In this document: positions 6,201 through 15,293 of the stretch, piece after piece
Position numbering within the stretch: position 1 is the first letter of the stretch
Layout: the number at the start of each line of letters is the position of its first letter
Source of the DNA: Actinomyces timonensis DSM 23838
GTDB taxonomy: Bacteria > Actinomycetota > Actinomycetes > Actinomycetales > Actinomycetaceae
DNA length: 64,000 nucleotides
Assembly (NCBI RefSeq): GCF_000295095.1
Contig: NZ_JH806633.1
Coordinates: 172,745 to 236,744 of the forward strand
Direction of reading: 5' to 3'
Position numbers and translations under genes: made by a program
The notes under the pieces: generated by a model
Seen by the model: only the letters and a program-made list of their open reading frames with translations
The model's database searches: none
What the model was told of the DNA's origin: nothing

Positions 6201-8905
6201 CCCTGCTGCGGCCCCACGCCCAGCAGGCGCACGACCGCGCTGCCCGCCGTGTCTGAGGCGTCGAGGTCCACCAGCGCGGTCAGCCGCCAGTCATGGTCGG
6301 ACTCGGGGTCCTCGATGACCTGGGCGGCCAGCCACACGCGCCGACCGGCCGACTCGATGGCCTCAGCCAGCCGCTCCGACACGCCCGCCCTCACCAGGGC
6401 CGTCGCATCGGGCGACTCATCGAGCGGCGCCAGGGCGATGGCGCGCGCCGCGGTGTCGGTGCCGATCCAGTCGTACTCGTCCCAGTAGCGGCCCAGCGCC
6501 TCATCCCAGCGGTCCTCGCCCCAGCCCGAGGCGGCGTCCAGGCGGGCCAGGCCCTCGACGTCGTCGCGTGCCATGAGCTCGACGCGCCGGAACATCTCGC
6601 GGCGCACCGCCACCCGGAAGGCATGACGGTTGCGAGTGAAGGCCACCGTCCCGTCCTCGCCCGCGCCGAAGGCCCGCTCCACCCCGGACGAGTCATCCGC
6701 CCCGGCGCGGTCCCCGGGAACAGTCCCTGCCCCCGGCAGCTCGCCGCGCTCCGCCGCCCCCAGCGCCTCCCACTCGTCGAGCAGGGAGGAGTCGACGGCG
6801 CGCACGAGGCCGCCGAGCCAGTCGACGACCTCCTCGACCTGCTCCGTGCGGTGCTCCTCGGGGACCACCTGGCGCAGCGCCCGGTAGGCGTCCGTGAGGT
6901 AGCGCAGGAGGACGCCCTCGCTGCGCCCGAGCTCGTAGCGGGAGACGAGGTCGGAGAAGGTCATCGCGTTCTCCACCATCTCGCGCACCACGGACTTGGG
7001 GCGCAGTTCGTGCTCGGCCGTCCACGGGTTGGCCTGCTTGTACATCTCCAGGGCCGGGGCGAGCAGGTCGATGAGAGGCTGGGGCCAGGTGATCTCCTCG
7101 ATAGCGGCCATCCGCTCCTCGTAGTCCATGCCCTCGGCCTTCATCGCCGCGATCGCCTCGCCACGGGCCGCCCGCTGCTGGGCGTACAGGAGCGGGCGGG
7201 GATCGTCGAGGGTCGCCTCGACGACGCTGACGACGTCCAGCGCGTGCTCCGGCGACTCGGGGTTGAGCAGATCCATGGCGGCCAGGGCGAAGGGCGCGAG
7301 CGGCTGGTTGAGGGCGAAGTCCCCGGGAAGGTCCACCGCCAGGCGCAGGCGGGGGCGCCCATCGGCGGCGGCCACGGCGCTCGGCACATGCTCCACCACG
7401 CCCGCCGTGCGCAGTGAGCGGTAGATGTCCAGGGCCCGGCGAACATGGGCCCGATGCTCGGTGGCACTCGACTGCACGCGCTCCAGGAGGCGGGCCATAT
7501 GCGCCACCGGGTCCCCCGGGCGCTCCATGAGGTTGAGGATCATGGTGGTCGTCACCTGGAACTGGCTGGTGAGGGTCTCCGGGGCGGCGTCGCGCAGGCG
7601 CTCGAAGGTCTTGTCCGTCCAGTTGACCCGGCCCTCGGGGGCCTTCTTGCGCACGATCTTGCGGCGCTTGCGCTCGTCGTCGCCCGCCTTGGCCAGGGCC
7701 TTGGCGTTGAGGATGACGTGCTCGGGCGCCTGGACCGTCACATAGCCGCGCGTGTCGAAGCCAGCCCGCCCGGCGCGCCCCGCCACCTGGTGGAACTCGC
7801 GGGCGGTGAGGTGGCGCTCCTTCGCGCCGTCGAACTTCACCAGGGAGGTCATGACGACCGAGCGGATCGGCACGTTGATACCCACCCCCAGGGTGTCCGT
7901 GCCCGAGATGACACTGAGCAGCCCGGCGCGCGCGAGCCGCTCCACGAGCCTGCGGTAGCGCGGCAGCATCCCGGCGTGGTGGACGCCGATGCCCGATCGC
8001 AGCAGCTTGGACAGGGTCGCCCCGAATCCCGGGCCGAAGCGGAAGTCGCCGATGGCCTCGACCACCTCGGCCTTGCGGGCCTTGGTCAGGCCCAGGTCGA
8101 CGCTGAGCAGGGAGGTGGCGCGCTCGACGGCCTCCTTCTGGGAGAAGTGGACGACGTACACGGGCGCCTTGTCCTGCCCGACGAGCCGGGTGAGCAGCTC
8201 CTCGATGGACTCCACCGAGTACTCCAGCTCCAGGGGGACCGGCCGAACCGCGTCGTCGACGACGGCGACCTCCCGGCCCGTGCGCGCCTCCATGTCCTCC
8301 ACGAAGTAGGACACGTCCCCGAGCGTGGCCGACAGCAGCACCATCTGGGCCTGGGGGAGCTCGAGGAGCGGCACCTGCCAGGCCCAGCCGCGCTGCGGGT
8401 CGGCGTAGTAGTGGAACTCGTCCATGACGACGCAGTCCGTGTCCAGCTCCTCGCCCTCGCGCAGCGACTGGTTGGCCAGGATCTCCGCCGTGCAGCAGAT
8501 GATGGGGGCGGCGGCGTTGATCGACGTGTCCCCGGTGACCATGCCGACGTTGTCGGCGCCGAACAGGCGCACGAGCTCGAAGAACTTCTCACTCACGAGG
8601 GCCTTGAGGGGCGCCGTGTAGTAGGAGCGCCCGCCCCGGGCGAGCGAGGCCGTGTGGGCGGCCAGCGCGATCATCGACTTGCCCGAGCCCGTGGGGGTCG
8701 CGGCGATGACGTGACGGCCCTCAAGGATCTCGCCCAGGGCCTCGTCCTGGTGCGGGTAGAGGGTGCGGCCCGTGGACTCGGCCCACTCGGTGAAGGCGAG
8801 GTAGACCTCCTCGGGCTCGGGCACGCGCTGCGGGTCATCAGCGGGGATGAGGGCATCGAGCATCGCGTTGAGCGCGGGGGCCTGGGGAGCTGGGCCGGTC
8901 GACAT
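6197..8905 (-). CDS. DEAD/DEAH-box helicase with DUF3516 C-terminus (Ski2-like)
   Basis: A 902-residue superfamily 2 helicase. Motif I TPTGSGKS is at about 70-77, motif II is DEFH (about 162-165, a variant of DEAH), motif III SATLGD follows, and motif VI QVAGRAGRAGFD closes the RecA-like core. The C-terminal 400 residues are helical and match the actinobacterial DUF3516 architecture. Function is inferred to be RNA unwinding or turnover; direct evidence for this subgroup is thin. An ATG at 8923 is also in frame, but ATG 8905 has GACGAT at -12 to -7, a leaderless-type start, so it is preferred. It is shorter than HelY-type proteins. Confidence 0.87.
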   Translation of the reverse strand: MSTGPAPQAPALNAMLDALIPADDPQRVPEPEEVYLAFTEWAESTGRTLYPHQDEALGEILEGRHVIAATPTGSGKSMIALAAHTASLARGGRSYYTAPLKALVSEKFFELVRLFGADNVGMVTGDTSINAAAPIICCTAEILANQSLREGEELDTDCVVMDEFHYYADPQRGWAWQVPLLELPQAQMVLLSATLGDVSYFVEDMEARTGREVAVVDDAVRPVPLELEYSVESIEELLTRLVGQDKAPVYVVHFSQKEAVERATSLLSVDLGLTKARKAEVVEAIGDFRFGPGFGATLSKLLRSGIGVHHAGMLPRYRRLVERLARAGLLSVISGTDTLGVGINVPIRSVVMTSLVKFDGAKERHLTAREFHQVAGRAGRAGFDTRGYVTVQAPEHVILNAKALAKAGDDERKRRKIVRKKAPEGRVNWTDKTFERLRDAAPETLTSQFQVTTTMILNLMERPGDPVAHMARLLERVQSSATEHRAHVRRALDIYRSLRTAGVVEHVPSAVAAADGRPRLRLAVDLPGDFALNQPLAPFALAAMDLLNPESPEHALDVVSVVEATLDDPRPLLYAQQRAARGEAIAAMKAEGMDYEERMAAIEEITWPQPLIDLLAPALEMYKQANPWTAEHELRPKSVVREMVENAMTFSDLVSRYELGRSEGVLLRYLTDAYRALRQVVPEEHRTEQVEEVVDWLGGLVRAVDSSLLDEWEALGAAERGELPGAGTVPGDRAGADDSSGVERAFGAGEDGTVAFTRNRHAFRVAVRREMFRRVELMARDDVEGLARLDAASGWGEDRWDEALGRYWDEYDWIGTDTAARAIALAPLDESPDATALVRAGVSERLAEAIESAGRRVWLAAQVIEDPESDHDWRLTALVDLDASDTAGSAVVRLLGVGPQQG

Positions 8906-9026
8906 GGCGCCATCGTCCCACATGGGAATCAGGGCGCCCGCGGCCCAGGATCCGGCATGGCGCTTCGCGCAGGGGCCTCTTCATGAGAGCATGCCCGGCG
9001 TTCCCATACACAGCGGAAGGCGCAGC

Positions 9027-10565
9027 ATGGACGCATTCGCGGCGAACCTCCAGCAGATCGCCGATTGGATCACCGCCCACATCACCATGTGGGTGCTGGT
9101 CGGCACGGGTCTTGCCCTGACTATCGCCACCCGGGGCGTCCAGGTCCGCCACCTGGGCTCCATGGTCCGGCAGGTACGCGGCGCGCGCAGCGGCGCCGAG
9201 GGCGGTATCTCCTCCTTCCAGGCCTTCGCGATCTCGCTGGCCGCGCGCGTGGGCATCGGCAACGTCTTCGGCGTCGCCGCCGCCCTCCTCATGGGCGGGC
9301 CCGGCGCGATCTTCTGGATGTGGGTGGTGGCGCTGGTCGGCATGGCCACCGCCTTCTTCGAGGCCACCCTCGCCCAGATCTTCAAGGTCCGCTCCGCCGA
9401 CGGCGCCTTCCGCGGCGGCCCCGCCTTCTACATGACGCGGGGCATGCGCAGCCGGCCACTCGCCGTCGTCTTCTCCGTCATCTCGCTGGTCACCTGCGGG
9501 TTCATCATCACGTCGGTGCAGTCCAACTCCGTGGCAGGCACCCTGCTCGCCGCATTCGGCGCCGACGACGCCGCCCCGCTTCCCGGCGCCGGGGGCCTGA
9601 CCTCCGCGCCGCTCGTCGTCGCCGCCCTCATCTTCGTCTTCACCGCGATGGTCGTCTTCGGCGGGGTGCGGGCCGTGGCGCGCGTGACCGAGTGGATGGC
9701 GCCGATCATGGCCCTCATCTACATCATCCTCGTGGCCTTCATCTGCCTGACGAACATCCACGAGTTCGTGGATGTCCTCGGCCAGATCGTGCGCGCGGCC
9801 TTCGCCCCCGAGCCCATCGCCGGTGGACTGGGAGGCGGCATCCTCGCCGCCGTCGTCAACGGCACCAAGCGCGGCCTGTTCTCCAACGAGGCCGGCCAGG
9901 GAACCGCCCCCAACGCCGCCGCGACCGCCACCGTCGCCCACCCCGTCCAGCAGGGGCTCATCCAGTCCCTCGGCGTTTTCGTGGACACGATCATCGTCTG
10001 CACGGCCACGGCCTTCGTCATCCTCATCGCCGGGCCCGAGGTCTGGTCCTCCCCGGACGCCAACCCCGCGACCCTGACCACCCTGGCCATCGCGCACGAG
10101 CTGGGCGGCTGGACCGTGGCGCCCATGGCGGTGCTCATCTTCGTGCTCGCCTACTCCTCCATCATCGCCGCCTACGTCTACTCCGATGTCAACATGGAGT
10201 ACCTCGTGGGGCCCCGGCGCTGGGCGAGCTGGACGGTGCGCGTGCTCTCCGTGGTCTCCGCCTCCGCCGGCGCCATCCTCACCCTCGACGTCGTGTGGAA
10301 CGCCGTCGACATCGCCATGGCGGTCATGACCCTCACCAACCTCGTGGCCCTGCTCTGGCTCATCCGCTGGGGCACGGGAGCCCTGCGCGACTACGAGGCC
10401 CAGATCCGCGCGGGCGTCGCCGAGCCTGTCTTCGTGGGCCGCGCCAACCCCCACCTGCCCGGGGATGTCCCCGGCGACGTGTGGGCCTCTCCCGACGACG
10501 CCGCCCCCCACGACCCCCGAACGACCCAGCCTGCCGCCTCCACAGGCGCCGAGCACTGTTCCTGA
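9027..10565 (+). CDS. Sodium:alanine symporter family (AGCS) transporter 1
   Basis: A 512-residue, roughly 11-helix sodium-coupled amino-acid symporter of the AGCS family, which imports alanine or glycine. Signature blocks are present: GISSFQAF, RVGIGNVFGVA, MGGPGAIFWMWVVAL and GLFSNEAGQGTAPNAAATAT. The C-terminus ends in a soluble tail with VGRANPHLPGD. Start ATG 9027 is preceded by GGAAGG at 7 nt; an upstream open frame to 8847 is not supported. It is the first of four tandem paralogues, with only 16 nt before the second. Confidence 0.95.
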   Translation: MDAFAANLQQIADWITAHITMWVLVGTGLALTIATRGVQVRHLGSMVRQVRGARSGAEGGISSFQAFAISLAARVGIGNVFGVAAALLMGGPGAIFWMWVVALVGMATAFFEATLAQIFKVRSADGAFRGGPAFYMTRGMRSRPLAVVFSVISLVTCGFIITSVQSNSVAGTLLAAFGADDAAPLPGAGGLTSAPLVVAALIFVFTAMVVFGGVRAVARVTEWMAPIMALIYIILVAFICLTNIHEFVDVLGQIVRAAFAPEPIAGGLGGGILAAVVNGTKRGLFSNEAGQGTAPNAAATATVAHPVQQGLIQSLGVFVDTIIVCTATAFVILIAGPEVWSSPDANPATLTTLAIAHELGGWTVAPMAVLIFVLAYSSIIAAYVYSDVNMEYLVGPRRWASWTVRVLSVVSASAGAILTLDVVWNAVDIAMAVMTLTNLVALLWLIRWGTGALRDYEAQIRAGVAEPVFVGRANPHLPGDVPGDVWASPDDAAPHDPRTTQPAASTGAEHCS

Positions 10566-10581
10566 CCAGCGAAGAGGAATC

Positions 10582-12132
10582 ATGATGACCCCCGTCCCGC
10601 TCACCGCACCGACAGCCCTGCCCGCGGCCACGCTCGCCGAGCAGCTCGGCCAGGTCGACGACTTCCTCTACACCTATGTGCTCGCCGCGCTGCTCATCGC
10701 CGTCGGCCTGTACCTGACGATCCGGACCCGTGCCGTGCAGGCCCGGCACTTCGGGACCATGGTGCGCGCGCTCACCCGCTCGCGCGGCGACGCCGAGGGC
10801 GGGATCTCCTCCTTCCAGGCCTTCGCCGTCGGCCTGGCCGCGCGCGTGGGCATCGGCAACATCGCCGGAGTCGCCATCGCCGTCCTCATGGGCGGGCCCG
10901 GGGCGCTGCTGTGGATGTGGGTCGTCGCGCTCATCGGCATGGCCACCGCCTTCATCGAGTCGACCCTCGCGCAGATCTTCAAGGAGCGCGGCCGCGACTT
11001 CACCTTCCGCGGAGGGCCCGCCTACTACATCAAGAACGGCCTGGGCTCGCGGGCCTGGGGCGGTGTCTTCGCCATCCTGTGCATCATCTCCGTGGGCATC
11101 ACCGTCGTCATGGTGCAGACCAACTCCCTGGCCGGCGTCATCAACGCCACCGTCCCGTCCGTGGCGCCCTGGATGGTCGGCGTCTTCCTCATCATGCTCA
11201 CCGGGCCCGTCGTCCTGGGCGGCCTGAAGTCCGTCGCCCGGATCACCGAGTGGATGGCGCCCGTCATGGCGCTCATCTACGTGCTCACGACCATCGTCGT
11301 CCTGGCGATGAACATCACCGAGATCCCCGGCGTCCTGCGCTCCATCGTCTGGGGGGCCTTCGGCGCCGACCAGGCCCTGTACGGCGTGGCCGGCGGGATC
11401 GTCGCCGCGGTCCTCAACGGTGTGCGCCGAGGCCTGTTCTCCAACGAGGCGGGCCTGGGGACCGTGCCCAACGCCGCGGGCACCGCCACCACCACCCACC
11501 CGGTGCGCCAGGGCCTCATCCAGTCTTTCGGCGTCTTCATCGACACGATCCTCGTGTGCACCGCCACCGGCCTGCTCATCCTGCTGGCCACCGACACCTA
11601 CGCCCCCGGCACCTACACGGCGGACAACGCCAAGGGCATCGGGGCCGTCCTCACCCAGGAGGCCGTCGCCGAGCACCTGGGGGCCTGGACCACCTGGCCG
11701 ATGGTCGTCCTCATCTTCGTCCTCGTCTTCTCCACGGTGCTCGGCTGCTACTCCTACTCGCAGGTCAACGTCAACTACCTGGGTGGGCAGCACCGCGCCG
11801 AGCAGGTCTTCGGCCTCACCCTCACCGCCGCCGCCTTCGCCGGCACCATCCTGGACCTGCCCGTGGTGTGGGCCCTGGCCGACATCGCCCTCGGGCTGCT
11901 CGGCCTGCTCAACCTCGCGGTCATCGTCCGCCTCGCCCCCTGGGCCCTGGGAGCCCTGAGGGACTTCGACGCCCAACTGCGCGAGGGCCGCGCCCCGGTG
12001 TTCGTCGGCCGCGCCAACCCCCACCTGCCCGGCGATCTTCCCGCGGGCGTCTGGGATGGGGACACGACGGCGCCCGGCGCCCCTGCCGCTGAAATCCCCA
12101 CGCCCGGCGCGCCCGCCGCTGGTCGGCGCTGA
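10582..12132 (+). CDS. Sodium:alanine symporter family (AGCS) transporter 2
   Basis: A 516-residue paralogue of its neighbour with the same blocks (GISSFQAFAVG, GIGNIAGVAIAVLMGG, SNEAGLGTVPNAAGTAT). The N-terminus is longer and starts MMTPVPLTAPTALPAA. GAAGAGGAA precedes ATG 10582; ATG 10585 is equally possible. The cytosolic tail carries VGRANPHLPGD, identical to that of transporter 1, and then a Pro/Ala-rich end. The 16-nt gap to the previous gene indicates co-transcription. Substrate probably alanine, glycine or a related small amino acid. Confidence 0.95.
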   Translation: MMTPVPLTAPTALPAATLAEQLGQVDDFLYTYVLAALLIAVGLYLTIRTRAVQARHFGTMVRALTRSRGDAEGGISSFQAFAVGLAARVGIGNIAGVAIAVLMGGPGALLWMWVVALIGMATAFIESTLAQIFKERGRDFTFRGGPAYYIKNGLGSRAWGGVFAILCIISVGITVVMVQTNSLAGVINATVPSVAPWMVGVFLIMLTGPVVLGGLKSVARITEWMAPVMALIYVLTTIVVLAMNITEIPGVLRSIVWGAFGADQALYGVAGGIVAAVLNGVRRGLFSNEAGLGTVPNAAGTATTTHPVRQGLIQSFGVFIDTILVCTATGLLILLATDTYAPGTYTADNAKGIGAVLTQEAVAEHLGAWTTWPMVVLIFVLVFSTVLGCYSYSQVNVNYLGGQHRAEQVFGLTLTAAAFAGTILDLPVVWALADIALGLLGLLNLAVIVRLAPWALGALRDFDAQLREGRAPVFVGRANPHLPGDLPAGVWDGDTTAPGAPAAEIPTPGAPAAGRR

Positions 12133-12143
12133 GAGGAGCCACC

Positions 12144-13589
12144 ATGACCACCCTCAACACCATCCTCGGCCAGGTCTCCGACTTCCTCTACTCCACCTTC
12201 CTCGTCTGGCTCCTCATCGGGGCGGGGCTCTACTTCACGATCCGCACCCGCGGCGTGCAGCTGCGCCACAGCGTCCCGATCGCCCGCTCCATGATCGGCT
12301 CCCGGGCGAGCGGGGGGCGCTCCCTGTCCTCCTTCCAGGCCTTCGCCGTCGGGCTGGCCTGCCGCGTGGGCACTGGCAACATCGTCGGCGTCGCCCTGGC
12401 CCTCATCCTCGGGGGCCCGGGCGCTATCTTCTGGATGTGGGTGGTGGCCCTGCTCGGCACGGCCACGGCCTTCACCGAGTCCACCCTCGCGCAGGTCCTC
12501 AAGATCCGCCACCACGACGGCAGCTTCAGGGGCGGGCCGCCCTACTACATCGCCAAGGGACTGCGCCTGCCCTGGCTCGGCGCGATCTTCGCCGTCTTCT
12601 TCCTGGCCGCCAACGGGCTGTCGATGCCCCTGGTCCAGTCCAACGCGGTGGCTGGCGCGCTCGCCGCGGCGGGTGACGTCCCCGTGTGGGGCAGCGCCCT
12701 CATCGTCGTCGCGCTCACCGCCCCGGTGCTGCTCGGCGGCCTCAAGGCCATCGGCCGCGTCGCCGAGATCCTCGCCCCGCTCATGGCCGCCGCCTACCTG
12801 CTGGCCGTCCTCGGCATCGTCGTGACCCACCCGGCGGCCTCCGGCCACGCCCTCGTGGAGATCATCGAGGGCGCCTTCGGCCTGCGGGCCGGGCTCGCGG
12901 GCCTCGCCGGCGGGGTCACCCAGGCGATCCTCAACGGCGTGCGCCGCGGCCTGTTCTCCAACGAGGCCGGCCTGGGAGGCGCCGCCTGCGCCTCCGGCTC
13001 CGCCGCCGTGCGCCACCCCGTCCAGCAGGGCCTTATCCAGGCGCTCGGCGTCGTCATCGACACGATCTTCGTGTGCACGGCCACCGCCCTGGCGATCCTC
13101 ATCGCCGGCGACGCCGTCTACGCCCCCGGCCTCACCGGCAAGGACGTGGCCGGCTCGCTCACCCAGGACGCCATCGCGCTCCTCGTGGGGGAGTGGACGC
13201 GCTGGCCCATGGCGATCCTCATCGTCGTCCTGGCCTACACGACGATCATCGGGGCCTTCTCCTACGCCCAGGTCTGCCTCGACTACCTCACCGAGAACCG
13301 GTGGGTGTCCAAGGCCCTCCAGTGCGCCGCCGTCGCCTGCGCCGCCCTCGGAGCCTTCCAGGCCCTGACCACGGTATGGACGCTGGCCGACATCCTGCTG
13401 GGCCTCGGGGCCATCATCAACCTCGTGGCGCTCGTGCTGCTCATCCGCTGGGTGCTCGGCGCCCTGCGCGACTGGGAGGCCCAGCGCCGCCAGGGCGTCG
13501 ATCCCGTGTTCATCGGCCACGGCAACCCGCTCCTGCCCGGGGACACCAACGACGGAGTCTGGGAGGCCGCCCCGACGGCCCAGCCATGA
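12144..13589 (+). CDS. Sodium:alanine symporter family (AGCS) transporter 3, divergent copy
   Basis: The 481-residue third copy. It keeps RVGTGNIVGVALAL and GGPGAIFWMWVVAL but differs from its sisters in conserved places. The block after SNEAG reads LGGAACASGSAAV instead of (L/Q/E)GxxPNAAxTAT, and GISSFQAF becomes SLSSFQAF. These blocks line the substrate path in the family, so a changed substrate is likely (inference). Start ATG 12144 follows GAGAGGAG and lies 11 nt after transporter 2. The tail keeps a degenerate IGHGNPLLPGD. Confidence 0.94.
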   Translation: MTTLNTILGQVSDFLYSTFLVWLLIGAGLYFTIRTRGVQLRHSVPIARSMIGSRASGGRSLSSFQAFAVGLACRVGTGNIVGVALALILGGPGAIFWMWVVALLGTATAFTESTLAQVLKIRHHDGSFRGGPPYYIAKGLRLPWLGAIFAVFFLAANGLSMPLVQSNAVAGALAAAGDVPVWGSALIVVALTAPVLLGGLKAIGRVAEILAPLMAAAYLLAVLGIVVTHPAASGHALVEIIEGAFGLRAGLAGLAGGVTQAILNGVRRGLFSNEAGLGGAACASGSAAVRHPVQQGLIQALGVVIDTIFVCTATALAILIAGDAVYAPGLTGKDVAGSLTQDAIALLVGEWTRWPMAILIVVLAYTTIIGAFSYAQVCLDYLTENRWVSKALQCAAVACAALGAFQALTTVWTLADILLGLGAIINLVALVLLIRWVLGALRDWEAQRRQGVDPVFIGHGNPLLPGDTNDGVWEAAPTAQP

Positions 13590-13656
13590 CACAGCCGGGT
13601 AACACGCCGGGCCTAGGCTCCTCGAGTCCCACCCCCGGCTTCTGGAGGTTATTCCC

Positions 13657-15210
13657 TTGACCCACCCTGTCCCCGCGTTGACGGCGGTGCTGCCCACGGG
13701 CGCGCTCGACGACGCCACCAAGACCCTCGGAGACATCTCCGACCAGTTCTACGCCGGCTTCCTCGCCTGGGCGCTCATCGCCGTCGGCCTCTACTTCACC
13801 ATCCGCAGCCGCGCGGTGCAGTTCAGGCTCTTCCCCGAGATGGTTCGCACAGTCTTCGGATCGCGGGGCAACGCCGAGGGCGGTATCTCCTCCTTCCAGG
13901 CCTTCACCATCGGCCTGGCCAGCCGCGTGGGCACCGGCAACATCGTCGGCGTCGCCATCGCCATCACGCTGGGCGGGCCGGGCGCGATTTTCTGGATGTG
14001 GGTGGTGGCGCTGGTCGGCATGGCCACCGGCTTCATCGAGTCCACCCTCGCCCAGATGTTCAAGGTCCCCGCCGCCGACGGCACCTTCCGAGGAGGCCCC
14101 GCCTACTACATCACCCGCGGCCTCGGCTCGCGCGCCTGGGGCAGCGTCTTCGCCGTCGTCATCACCTTCGTCTTCGGCTTCGCCTACGAGGCCACCCAGG
14201 CCAACACGATCGCCGGCCAGATCGGCGGTCTGCTGGAGTCCCGCGGGCACTCGGTGGAGCCCTGGATCATCGGCGCGGTGCTCGTCGCCCTCACCGCCCC
14301 CATCGTCTTCAAGGGGATTAAGCGCGTGGCCCACGTGGCCGAGTGGATGGCGCCGATCATGGCGCTCATCTACGCGCTGCTGGCCATCGTCATCCTCGTC
14401 CTGCACGCGACCGCCATCCCCGGCACCTTCAAGGCGATCTTCGAGGGCGCCTTCGGCCTCAACGCCACCTTCGCCGGCATCAGTGGCGGGCTCTACGCGG
14501 CGGCCATCAACGGCATCAAGCGGGGCCTGTTCTCCAACGAGGCCGGTGAGGGCTCCGTGCCGAACGCCGCGGCGACGGCCACCACCTCCCACCCCGTCAA
14601 GCAGGGCTTCATCCAGTCCATGGGCGTCTTCGTCGACACCATCATCGTGTGCACCGCGACCGCGCTCATCGTCATGCTCTCCGGCCTCTACGACTCCGCC
14701 GCCAACCTGGCCAGCCCGGAGGCCGTCGAAGCCGCCGACGCCGCGAAGAAGACCCTCACCTCCGACTCCGTCGCCCACGTCCTGGGTGACTGGAGCCAGT
14801 ACCTCATGGTCGTCATCATCTTCGTGTTCGCCTACTCCTCACTCCTGGGCAACTACACCTACGCGGAGATCAACGTCGACTTCCTTCGCGGCTCGCGCTC
14901 CAACCACACCTGGCTGCGCCTCATGATCCTCGTGGCCACGTTCGTCGGGGCCGTCGCCTCCCTCGACTTCGTGTGGAACCTGTCCGATCTCGCTATGGGC
15001 GCGATGGCAGTCATCAACATCGTCGCTATCACCCTGCTCGGCAAATGGGCCTTCGGCGCCCTGCGCGACTGGGAGGCCCAGAACCGCGAGCTGCGGGCGG
15101 GGCAGCGCGATGAGATCCGCTTCGTCGGCGAGAACAACCCCTACCTGCCCGGCGACCTGCCCGGTGAGGTCTGGGCCCCGCGCGAGGAGGAGCCCGCCAC
15201 GCGGGCCTGA
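13657..15210 (+). CDS. Sodium:alanine symporter family (AGCS) transporter 4
   Basis: The 517-residue fourth copy with GISSFQAFTIG, RVGTGNIVGVAIAITLGG and SNEAGEGSVPNAAATAT. The start codon is TTG at 13657, supported by GGAGG at 13644-13648 (8 nt spacing) and by absence of a better start. The 67-nt gap upstream holds a TAGGCT box at 13614-13619, so this copy may have its own promoter in addition to read-through. It carries an extra acidic, Ala-rich insertion (AANLASPEAVEAADAAKK) before a late helix. The tail has VGENNPYLPGD. Confidence 0.94.
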   Translation: MTHPVPALTAVLPTGALDDATKTLGDISDQFYAGFLAWALIAVGLYFTIRSRAVQFRLFPEMVRTVFGSRGNAEGGISSFQAFTIGLASRVGTGNIVGVAIAITLGGPGAIFWMWVVALVGMATGFIESTLAQMFKVPAADGTFRGGPAYYITRGLGSRAWGSVFAVVITFVFGFAYEATQANTIAGQIGGLLESRGHSVEPWIIGAVLVALTAPIVFKGIKRVAHVAEWMAPIMALIYALLAIVILVLHATAIPGTFKAIFEGAFGLNATFAGISGGLYAAAINGIKRGLFSNEAGEGSVPNAAATATTSHPVKQGFIQSMGVFVDTIIVCTATALIVMLSGLYDSAANLASPEAVEAADAAKKTLTSDSVAHVLGDWSQYLMVVIIFVFAYSSLLGNYTYAEINVDFLRGSRSNHTWLRLMILVATFVGAVASLDFVWNLSDLAMGAMAVINIVAITLLGKWAFGALRDWEAQNRELRAGQRDEIRFVGENNPYLPGDLPGEVWAPREEEPATRA

Positions 15211-15293
15211 GCCGCGGACTCGCCGAGCGGGGGCCGGGGGAGCGGCACGGGGAACCGTGATCGCGCCCCGGCCCCCGCCGGTAGTCTGGGCGC

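Noticed and set aside
6197-8905. Helicase considered as HelY
   Set aside because: The core is Ski2-like, but the length and C-terminal part fit the separate DUF3516-type actinobacterial helicases better.
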